DNA of 12,095 nt, taken from positions 1 to 12,095 of the forward strand of contig CALFHQ010000720.1 of the NCBI GenBank assembly GCA_937876385.1, given 5' to 3'. The notes under the pieces were generated by a model that was given only the letters and a program-made list of their open reading frames with translations, did not search any database and was not told the DNA's origin. Below, one piece after another: positions 6,385 through 12,095 of this stretch. The stretch comes from an uncultured Pseudomonadota bacterium. Lineage in GTDB: Bacteria > Myxococcota_A > UBA9042 > CAIXZC01. The number at the start of each line of letters is the position of its first letter. The stretch's first letter is position 1. The position numbers and the translations under genes were made by a program.

Positions 6385-9054
6385 ATGGTTTCTCTGATGA
6401 AAATCACCAGCCGATTGTTGTTTATTGTCCTGTTCTCCGGGCTGTTCATTGCTGGTTGTGGCAATTCCACGACGGACATTGCCGACAGCGAATGGGACAT
6501 CTTTGAAGAAGACGTTCAAGTCGATCTCGAAGTCGGGCAAGACCAATTGAGTGAGGTCGTGGACCTTGTTGAAGATTCTTTGCCCGATTCGACGGCCCCC
6601 TCCACCTCACTTGAATCCGGTTCTCTGGCAATTAGACTCGAAGATTCCTCGGTTCTTTCTGTTTACCGAGGGGACGACCTTCTCCTGCGCCTCCCTGCAG
6701 ACGCATTTGCTTACGGTCTCGTTGGGAAACTGGACGATACGACGAACTACGATCCCTGGCCTCTCATCGTAGGCGATGGCCTCTACTCAGCCCCAGAAGG
6801 ATTGGAATGGAGGTCTTCTTCTTCCTTCGCTTCCGTCAAAGGAGAATCAGGAGAACTCCTGCTGTCGCTCGATTTTGGTGAGGGAGTCGAAGGCAGGCTG
6901 CATGTTACAGAGGACGGCGAAAACAGGGTTCGTTTTCTCTGGGAAGTGATTCCGGCAACATCTCCGGTGGGTTACATGAGGATTCGACCCAGAATTGACG
7001 AATCCGAAGGGCTTTATGGCCTGGGAGAGTACTTCGACCAGGTGAACAACCGCGGCAAACTCAGAGCGATGCAAATCGAGCCCTATGGAGCTCTGGAGAG
7101 CAAGTACAACGAGGCCCATGTACCTGTGCCGTTTGTGATCGGAACCACTGGATGGGGCCTATTTGTCGAATCTCGTCTCCCGGGGACCTTCGGCTGCGCT
7201 ACAGAAGAGAATGACCTTCTGGAAGTTACCTATGGCACTGGGACTTTCTCTGCTTCCGAGGGACTGGTTTTCTACCTGATGGTGGAAGACAACCCGATGG
7301 ACTTGACTCGACACTACTACGAAATTACCGGTTACCCGAAGCTTCCAGCGAAGTGGGCCCTTGGGCCTTGGGTCTGGCGAGACGAAAACGAAGACCAGGA
7401 TCAAGTTGAGAACGACATTCGAACAATCCGAGACCTTGACTTGGCGACGACTGGTTACTGGATCGATCGCCCCTACGCCACGGCAGTGAACACCTTTGAT
7501 TTCAATCCATCCCAGTTTCCCGACCCCGATGCCATGATATCTCTGATGCACAGTCTCGGCTTTCGTACAGCGCTGTGGCATACCCCCTACCTGGACACCA
7601 GCCATGAAGCGACGGCAGATCTCCTCGAACACGCCGAAACGGAAGGTTTCTTCCCTCCTGTGGTGGGGATGTTGCTCAACAAGTGGGGTACTCCCGTGGA
7701 CTTGACGAACCCCCAGGCCTTCTCCTGGTGGCAGAGCCTCATCAGCCAGTACACGCTAAAGGGGGTAGAAGGTTTCAAATTGGACTATGGAGAGGATATC
7801 GTCCCAGGCCTCTCCGGAATGCGAGTCAATGTGTGGGAATTTTTCAACGGCGAGGACGAACGAACCATGCAGTCCAGCTACACCCTGTATTATCATCGGG
7901 TGTATGCGGAAATGCTCCCTCCAGATGGTGGTTTTCTTCTCTGCAGGCACGGTTCCTATGGAGATCAGACCAACGGGGTTATCGTCTGGCCCGGGGATCT
8001 TGATGCTGATTTTTCCCTGCACGGAGAAATACGGGTTGATGATGACGGCAAGGAATACGGTGCCGTGGGTGGCTTGCCTGCTGCGCTCATCGCCGGGTTG
8101 ACGCTGGGACCGTCAGGTTTCCCTTTCTACGGCAGCGACACGGGAGGGTACAGACACTCCCCACCAGACGAAGAGGCATTCATCCGCTGGTTTGAATCCA
8201 CCTCCGTGAGTTCCGTGATGCAGATCGGAACGTCGAGTAACGACGTGGCTTGGGAATTCTTCAATGAGAACAACGACCCAAACTCGGAGAAATTGGGGTG
8301 GTATCGGACCTACACCAGGCTCCACCTGAGACTGTTCCCCTATACATGGACTTACGCCCAAACCCTTCTGGAAGATGGTCGCCCGCTCCAACGACCTTTG
8401 GGATTGGCATATCCAGAGATGGGGGTCCATCCTTCGGACCATTACCTCTTCGGGGACTACCTCCTGGTTGCTCCAGTCGTGGGAGCGGGTGAAACGACAA
8501 AGACTGTTCAATTTGCACCGGGTACCTGGATTGATTGGTTCACGGGGGAGGAATACGAGGGAAATCAGGAAATTGAAGTCCAGGCTCCTTTGGGCAAGCT
8601 CCCGCTGTACCTGAAGAAGGGAGGAATCGTTCCTTTGCTTCGGCCCACCATTGACACGACGGCACCCGTTGACGATGCCGGCAAGATTGATTCATACGCA
8701 TCTGATCCGGGAGTTCTTTATCCCGTCGTATACCCATCGCCCGACCAAACGACCTTTGAACTCTTTGACGGCTCGGTGGTCTCTGTCCGGGATCTGACTT
8801 CAACGATCGAACTCGAGTGGAAGGAGGGGGGCGAATTCAAGAAGGGAGCTTTCTTCACGGTGCTTGGGTTCGGCGGTTCGGCTCCAGCGGCAGTGGCGAT
8901 GAATGGCCAACCGCTCGACGAGGTTGAATCTCTTCAATCGCTGGCCGAATCTGACACCGTCGGTTGGTACCACGATAGCGCTTCCAGCGGGACACTGTCT
9001 GTCCGAGTGCCGGCTGGAGATCACTTCGTCGTGGTCGACCGGACCACCAAGTAG
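6385..9054 (+). CDS. glycoside hydrolase family 31 lipoprotein
   Basis: Retaining alpha-glycosidase of family GH31 (alpha-glucosidase, alpha-xylosidase and related activities), 889 residues, predicted to be lipid-anchored on the cell envelope. GGAGG (6376-6380) lies four bases before the ATG at 6385. A second ATG at 6397 is too far from it. The signal peptide ends in the lipobox I-A-G-C25. Residues about 30-70 are an acidic, Val-rich linker (EEDVQVDLEV, EVVDLVEDSLPD). The N-terminal beta-sandwich (about 80-310) contains EGLYGLGEYFD. The barrel contains the proposed nucleophile Asp467 in GFKLDYGE. The R..G..G.Q......W.GD signature is seen as R521 H G S Y G D Q ... W535-P-G-D538, giving Asp538 as candidate acid/base. 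FYGSDTGGY (581-589) and the RWFE motif (601-604) follow, then C-terminal beta-sandwich domains. KLDYGE and WPGD differ from the commoner KTDFGE/DMNE and W.GD wordings, so substrate is open. It probably feeds on external or envelope alpha-glycans. Confidence 0.92.
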   Translation: MVSLMKITSRLLFIVLFSGLFIAGCGNSTTDIADSEWDIFEEDVQVDLEVGQDQLSEVVDLVEDSLPDSTAPSTSLESGSLAIRLEDSSVLSVYRGDDLLLRLPADAFAYGLVGKLDDTTNYDPWPLIVGDGLYSAPEGLEWRSSSSFASVKGESGELLLSLDFGEGVEGRLHVTEDGENRVRFLWEVIPATSPVGYMRIRPRIDESEGLYGLGEYFDQVNNRGKLRAMQIEPYGALESKYNEAHVPVPFVIGTTGWGLFVESRLPGTFGCATEENDLLEVTYGTGTFSASEGLVFYLMVEDNPMDLTRHYYEITGYPKLPAKWALGPWVWRDENEDQDQVENDIRTIRDLDLATTGYWIDRPYATAVNTFDFNPSQFPDPDAMISLMHSLGFRTALWHTPYLDTSHEATADLLEHAETEGFFPPVVGMLLNKWGTPVDLTNPQAFSWWQSLISQYTLKGVEGFKLDYGEDIVPGLSGMRVNVWEFFNGEDERTMQSSYTLYYHRVYAEMLPPDGGFLLCRHGSYGDQTNGVIVWPGDLDADFSLHGEIRVDDDGKEYGAVGGLPAALIAGLTLGPSGFPFYGSDTGGYRHSPPDEEAFIRWFESTSVSSVMQIGTSSNDVAWEFFNENNDPNSEKLGWYRTYTRLHLRLFPYTWTYAQTLLEDGRPLQRPLGLAYPEMGVHPSDHYLFGDYLLVAPVVGAGETTKTVQFAPGTWIDWFTGEEYEGNQEIEVQAPLGKLPLYLKKGGIVPLLRPTIDTTAPVDDAGKIDSYASDPGVLYPVVYPSPDQTTFELFDGSVVSVRDLTSTIELEWKEGGEFKKGAFFTVLGFGGSAPAAVAMNGQPLDEVESLQSLAESDTVGWYHDSASSGTLSVRVPAGDHFVVVDRTTK

Positions 9055-9114
9055 TTGCCACCCAAAGGCCTTGCGAAGCGAGACGCTGTTGTAACGGAAG
9101 ATGTGCCCGGAGAC

Positions 9115-9561
9115 TCAGTGACCTGAGGCGTTTCCGGTGGACTCAGGGATCCTGATTCTCAAGGGGTGTGCGAGGGCCGCCTGGACTCTTTTCACCAAAT
9201 CCTTTCTGCCGTCACACTCTCGGATGAATTCACCGAACCAAACACCGTTCTCGCCGTCGTACTCCAGAGTCACAGAATCCTGCCCCATCCTGAGCAAGTC
9301 TTGGAATGCTCCGGCGAACACATCCCGAGCGGAGAGGTGGTCCGTACTATTGGACCATTCCATCAACGCTTCCAGGCTCAAAACGAAGTAGTAGTCTGCG
9401 CTGATTGAAACTCGCACACCGGCGAATTGACTGATCCGTTTCAGGTCTCCTACCCACAGGACACCGGCTCCCAAGTCCATCTCGAAGATCCCGATTCCCG
9501 CGGCTCGAAGCTCATCGGCAGCATCTTCCAAGAGTTTTACCACGACCTCATCAACCGTCAT
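9115..9561 (-). CDS. uncharacterised protein, paralogue A of a tandem pair
   Basis: I do not recognise the family. The product is 148 residues, without signal peptide or membrane segment, so probably cytoplasmic. GAGG lies about seven bases before the ATG. It is clearly homologous to the product of the next gene upstream (9625-10074). Shared blocks are AGIGI (21-25), AGVRV (47-51), FQDLL (86-90), LVKRVQAAL (122-130) and AHPLRIRI (131-138), with an almost constant register. The outline is an N-terminal amphipathic helix, two or three strands around the AGIG and AGVR blocks, a helix near 58-70, another at about 79-93, a strand with acidic residues (95-110), and a C-terminal helix and strand. 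It lacks the acidic tail of its partner. It lies 63 bases after the partner gene, likely in one transcript, and converges with the GH31 gene. Confidence 0.8.
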   Translation of the reverse strand: MTVDEVVVKLLEDAADELRAAGIGIFEMDLGAGVLWVGDLKRISQFAGVRVSISADYYFVLSLEALMEWSNSTDHLSARDVFAGAFQDLLRMGQDSVTLEYDGENGVWFGEFIRECDGRKDLVKRVQAALAHPLRIRIPESTGNASGH

Positions 9562-9624
9562 GGTTGCCTCGCATTCATCAGAATTTGGTCTTGAGTGGGA
9601 CGTACGGGAGGGTCGGAACCGGAA

Positions 9625-10074
9625 TCACTCTTCGTCGTCCAGCTCTTCCCCTTCCTCAGCGTCGTCATCGATTCGGAACCACAGGCCGTGCTCAAGCGCC
9701 ACTTGCACGCTTTCTACGAGTTCCTCGTCGCCTTCCAGCTCTTTCACCAGTTCGGTGCCCCAGAAGCCCTCCTCCTCATCGAAGTCGAGCTCGATCTCAT
9801 CCTGCTCTTCAGCAAGAAGATCACTGAAAATATGCTTGAAGTACTCAATGGCCTGTTCCTTGTCCGAGATGTCCTCGCCCTGGAACAAGATCTCCAGCAC
9901 AATGAACAGTGCCTCGTCCTCTACTTCGATCCGGACTCCGGCATATTCCTGAACACCTTCAAGGCCCCCAACAATGAGCGCCTCGAACTCGTCATCGACG
10001 CCGATGACTCCTATGCCAGCATCTTCCAGGACCTTTTGAGCCTTCTCCAACCGTTCAACAGCATTCTTGTCCAT
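9625..10074 (-). CDS. uncharacterised acidic protein, paralogue B of a tandem pair
   Basis: No family recognised. GGAGG (10081-10085 on the + strand) sits six bases before the ATG at 10074, a strong start. The product is 149 residues, soluble, and strikingly acidic: 11 of the last 14 residues are Asp or Glu, with a further acidic block at 89-103. Blocks shared with paralogue A are AGIGV (19-23), YAGVRI (44-49), FSDLL (83-87), LVESVQVAL (119-127) and EHGLWFRI (128-135). It is the first gene of the probable two-gene unit and is transcribed divergently from the PHA-system protein gene. The acidity suggests a partner-binding, nucleic-acid-mimic or chaperone-like role, but nothing in the sequence shows which. 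Confidence 0.83.
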   Translation of the reverse strand: MDKNAVERLEKAQKVLEDAGIGVIGVDDEFEALIVGGLEGVQEYAGVRIEVEDEALFIVLEILFQGEDISDKEQAIEYFKHIFSDLLAEEQDEIELDFDEEEGFWGTELVKELEGDEELVESVQVALEHGLWFRIDDDAEEGEELDDEE

Positions 10075-10216
10075 GGGTTTCCTCCGTGACGATGGACCTC
10101 ACCGGTCCCTCATAACCTGTTGGGCCACCATTTGCCACAAAAAAGGGTATCCGAGGAGGGAACAACCGGCTGTCCGCTGATTCCATCGGTCAATCATATG
10201 AGCGGATGACCACTTC

Positions 10217-10246
10217 TTGACACCGATTGGAATTCCGTGGTCTACT
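10217..10246 (+). promoter_or_regulatory. candidate sigma70 promoter for the PHA-system protein gene
   Basis: A perfect TTGACA (10217-10222) is followed after 18 bases by TCTACT (10241-10246), four of six matches to TATAAT. The predicted start of transcription lies about 30-35 bases before the ATG at 10287. The perfect -35 box, the position, and the lack of any other gene on this strand nearby support it. Confidence 0.5.
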
Positions 10247-10286
10247 CCCTAGGTCCAATACTCGATACGCCAAAGAGGAGGCTTCG

Positions 10287-10580
10287 ATGGGTGATATTCA
10301 TGTGGAGAGAGCGCACACGTTGGAACTCGACGAGGCGAAGACGCGCGCAAGAGACCTGCTGGAGAAGTTCAACCAGAAGCTGAGCCACTTGATCAGCGAC
10401 ACCGGATGGAACGCTGACGGAACTCACGGGACGGCGTCTGGCAAGATGTTCACAGCGAATTTCGTGGTAGATGAAAACACCGTGTCGGTGGACATCTCAC
10501 TGAAAGGAATCGCTGCAAAAGTCATGAAGGGTCAAATCGAAAAGACGATGAAGGAACAACTGGATAGAAAGTTCAACTAG
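10287..10580 (+). CDS. polyhydroxyalkanoic acid system family protein
   Basis: Small cytoplasmic protein of 97 residues resembling the PHA_gran_rgn family, named for its location near PHA synthesis genes and thought to associate with polyhydroxyalkanoate granules. The ATG at 10287 follows GGAGG (10277-10281) by five bases. An upstream in-frame ATG (10227) overlaps the predicted promoter and lacks such a site. The family pattern is visible: an N-terminal strand IHVERAH (4-10), a helix of L.EAK.RA.DLL..F (13-28), a G.A.G..FTANF.V strand pair (50-62), V.VDI.L (67-73), and a basic amphipathic helix ending KGQIEKTMKEQLDRKF (81-96). There are no PHA synthase or depolymerase genes in the window, so the link to PHA is by family only. 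The gene stands alone, diverging from the paralogue pair and converging with the glycosyltransferase gene eight bases away. Confidence 0.78.
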   Translation: MGDIHVERAHTLELDEAKTRARDLLEKFNQKLSHLISDTGWNADGTHGTASGKMFTANFVVDENTVSVDISLKGIAAKVMKGQIEKTMKEQLDRKFN

Positions 10581-10588
10581 GCCAGTCT

Positions 10589-11362
10589 CTAGCCTTGTCC
10601 CCCCGCTATTCGTTCTCTGGACTCCGCAATCTTCATCTGGATCTCCCGAACAGGAATTTTGTAGGCCTTCTCTTCGCAGTGGTTCGTGTTGTAGTAGAGG
10701 ATTCTCGCAACCGTTGACACCGCATCCTTCCACCCAATCTTCTTCCCTTCGGCAAAGGTCCTGTAGTTGTATGTCACCGGCACCTCGTAGATTCTCAATC
10801 CAGGAATTCTAGCCAGTTTGGCCGTGACCTCAGGCTCAAAACCGAAGCGATTGGAGTCCAGGGAGATACTCTGAATGACCTCCCGACGAAACACCTTGTA
10901 GCAGGTCTCCATGTCTGTCATGTAGATGTCGGACATCCAGTTGCTCATGGTCGTCAGCATCCGGTTGCCCATCGTGTGCCAGTAGGAGTGCACCTTTCGG
11001 CTGATATCGCTGAAGCGCGATCCATAGACGACGTCGGCCTTGTCCTGGAGAATGGGTTCCAGCAAGACGCCGTAGTCGTTGGGATTGTATTCAAGGTCGG
11101 CGTCCTGGACGATAATGACATCTCCCAAAGCCTCCTCAAACCCCCTACGAAGAGCCGCCCCTTTCCCCATGTTTCTCTCCTGATGAAAGACCCGAATATT
11201 TGGCTCCGTCTCGAGCCGCGCCAGGACTTCCGCTGTTCCGTCTGTGGAACCGTCATTCACAAGAAGAATCTCCTTGTCAAACTCCGTCCTCTGGACTCGT
11301 CGAACGAGCGTTTCGAGGGTTTCTTCTTCGTTGTAGACGGGGATCACTACGGTGAGAATCAT
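10589..11362 (-). CDS. family 2 glycosyltransferase, DPM1-like polyprenyl-phosphate sugar synthase
   Basis: GT-A fold glycosyltransferase that most likely moves a sugar from a nucleotide-sugar to a polyprenyl phosphate on the inner face of the membrane. The 257-residue size without membrane segments matches the soluble DPM1 type. Motifs: TVVIPVYNEEETL (4-16), VNDGSTDGT (35-43), NMGKGAALRRGF (64-75), and the metal-binding DAD at Asp87-Asp89 in QDADLEYNP. Later motifs are YGSRFS (113-118), a CYKVFRR segment, FGFEPEVTAKLAR, and the EVPVTYNYR...EGKKIGWKD block, all typical of this group. The start is firm: AGGAGG lies seven bases upstream, and the ATG overlaps the stop of the upstream membrane-protein gene (ATGA on the minus strand, 11359-11362). 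The coupling to a GT39-like protein suggests that its product is used by that enzyme. The sugar is not determined. Confidence 0.92.
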   Translation of the reverse strand: MILTVVIPVYNEEETLETLVRRVQRTEFDKEILLVNDGSTDGTAEVLARLETEPNIRVFHQERNMGKGAALRRGFEEALGDVIIVQDADLEYNPNDYGVLLEPILQDKADVVYGSRFSDISRKVHSYWHTMGNRMLTTMSNWMSDIYMTDMETCYKVFRREVIQSISLDSNRFGFEPEVTAKLARIPGLRIYEVPVTYNYRTFAEGKKIGWKDAVSTVARILYYNTNHCEEKAYKIPVREIQMKIAESRERIAGGQG

Positions 11363-12095
11363 TCGGTTCCTCCTCGAGGTAGGAAGACTCGCCAGACCAC
11401 TATGCCGGCTATGGTCTTCGTGACATCAGCTTCCTTGGCTCGCAAAAACTTGACCCATGAGTGCCAGCCGAGACTTTGTGGAGAATACAGTTCCACCAGC
11501 GGATAGGGACCCATTGGCCGATTCTTCATGTCGAAAGCGGGATCGCATCTGCCCGCCAGCCGGAGCGCACCGGCGATGCCGGGTTGCTCTGGCACAAATA
11601 CCACACTGCCACTTCCTTTGATGAATCTGAGAGTATCGTCCTCAATTCTGGGCTCGCTGGCGACGCTGTTGTTCTCGGCCAGGAAGCGGCCGGTCCCTCC
11701 GGCCAGAATGTTCGCATACACGTTTGGATGTGGATAAGTGTTGATATTCACCCAGATCAAGTGGCCCGCTGCCACGACAAGAACAACAGCTCGCAGGGCG
11801 GCACTCCCCGTTCTGGCGTGTGCGACTCGAAGGGAAAACCACCTGTCGTATCCACCTACCGCAAGTAGTACAGGAAGGGGTGCCAGAAGCGCCCAACCAT
11901 CTACTCCACCAGCATAGTAACCTGACCCGGACAACATCATGACCACGAGGACGGCGGCAGCGGGGGCAAGCGCCACGACAACGTCAATTGACGCTCGAGA
12001 GAATCTGCGCAGGGAGGCGATTCCCAGGACCGCCAGGAAGAGCATGGGTGCGGGGGTTTGAGTCAGCAAACGCCACGGCGTCAGCCACACCGGAG
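11359..12095 (-). CDS. multi-pass membrane protein, probable GT39-like glycosyltransferase (5' partial)
   Basis: The reading frame runs off the right edge, so the N-terminal part with any catalytic Asp-Glu motif is missing and about 244 C-terminal residues are visible. Numbering from the GTG codon at 12090, there are four hydrophobic segments (about 14-27, 35-55, 66-80 and 98-116). A soluble end follows that starts with NTYPHPNVYANILAGGTGRF, close in style to the (Y)FN.LAGG segment after the last membrane spans of GT39/PMT-like transferases. Such proteins use polyprenyl-phosphate sugars to modify proteins or lipids outside the membrane. The ATGA overlap with the DPM1-like gene downstream gives matching context, since that enzyme could make the donor. 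The GT39 assignment is inference; another polytopic glycosyltransferase is possible. Confidence 0.72.
   Translation of the reverse strand, partial: PVWLTPWRLLTQTPAPMLFLAVLGIASLRRFSRASIDVVVALAPAAAVLVVMMLSGSGYYAGGVDGWALLAPLPVLLAVGGYDRWFSLRVAHARTGSAALRAVVLVVAAGHLIWVNINTYPHPNVYANILAGGTGRFLAENNSVASEPRIEDDTLRFIKGSGSVVFVPEQPGIAGALRLAGRCDPAFDMKNRPMGPYPLVELYSPQSLGWHSWVKFLRAKEADVTKTIAGIVVWRVFLPRGGTE

Noticed and set aside
9055..9114. Terminator between the convergent GH31 and paralogue A genes
   Set aside because: Only the short palindrome AAGGCCTT (9065-9072) is present, without a T-run.
9560..10089. Plus-strand open frames of 130 and 164 residues opposite paralogue B
   Set aside because: One is a serine run that is the complement of acidic Asp/Glu codons; both are antisense artefacts of a well-started minus-strand gene.
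10094..10108. GGACC-tcacc-GGTCC inverted repeat upstream of paralogue B as an operator
   Set aside because: Only five-base arms; such repeats are expected by chance in a sequence of this length and nothing else supports it.
1..12095. CRISPR arrays, tRNA or rRNA genes, phage attachment sites
   Set aside because: No regularly spaced repeats, cloverleaf-like sequence or rRNA-like sequence was seen on either strand.

Overview
The window carries ten protein-coding genes, two of them cut by its edges, on moderately GC-rich DNA. It looks chromosomal: intergenic gaps are short, Shine-Dalgarno sites are clear, and two gene junctions are ATGA overlaps. The most telling taxonomic hint is a surface lipoprotein glycosidase whose lipidated cysteine is followed by a long Asp/Glu/Val-rich linker. 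That style is common in the former Deltaproteobacteria (Myxococcota, Bradymonadota and relatives). A PHA-system protein and an IS200-like/REP-type transposase fit the same guess. Taxonomy is inference only; no rRNA or tRNA gene is present to test it.

Left part (1-3570, all + strand): the 3' end of a RimI-like N-acetyltransferase is translationally coupled to a DusB-like tRNA-dihydrouridine synthase, so this is a translation/tRNA-modification pair. A short-chain dehydrogenase follows behind a possible promoter, then a K+-dependent-type Na+/Ca2+ exchanger that starts at a GTG.

Middle part (3600-6384): this is the most accessory-looking stretch. It holds a REP-associated-type tyrosine transposase on the minus strand, then an unrecognised minus-strand lipoprotein with a strictly repeated eight-cysteine segment. 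The non-coding DNA on both sides of the lipoprotein gene contains a recurring motif, CGGGGACGGAG(GG), in opposite orientations. These copies look like REP-type elements and may be substrates of the transposase.

Right part (6385-12095): a GH31 glycosidase lipoprotein is transcribed divergently from the Cys-rich lipoprotein. Two minus-strand genes follow that encode paralogous ~148-residue proteins of no family I recognise. A PHA-granule-region protein lies divergent to them behind a good sigma70-like promoter. Last comes a minus-strand pair: the C-terminal part of a multi-pass membrane protein, probably a GT39-like glycosyltransferase, coupled by an ATGA overlap to a DPM1-type family 2 glycosyltransferase. 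Together these could make a polyprenyl-phosphate sugar and transfer it.

The best candidates for something undescribed are the paralogous acidic protein pair, the eight-cysteine lipoprotein, and the transposase with its nearby REP-like motif.
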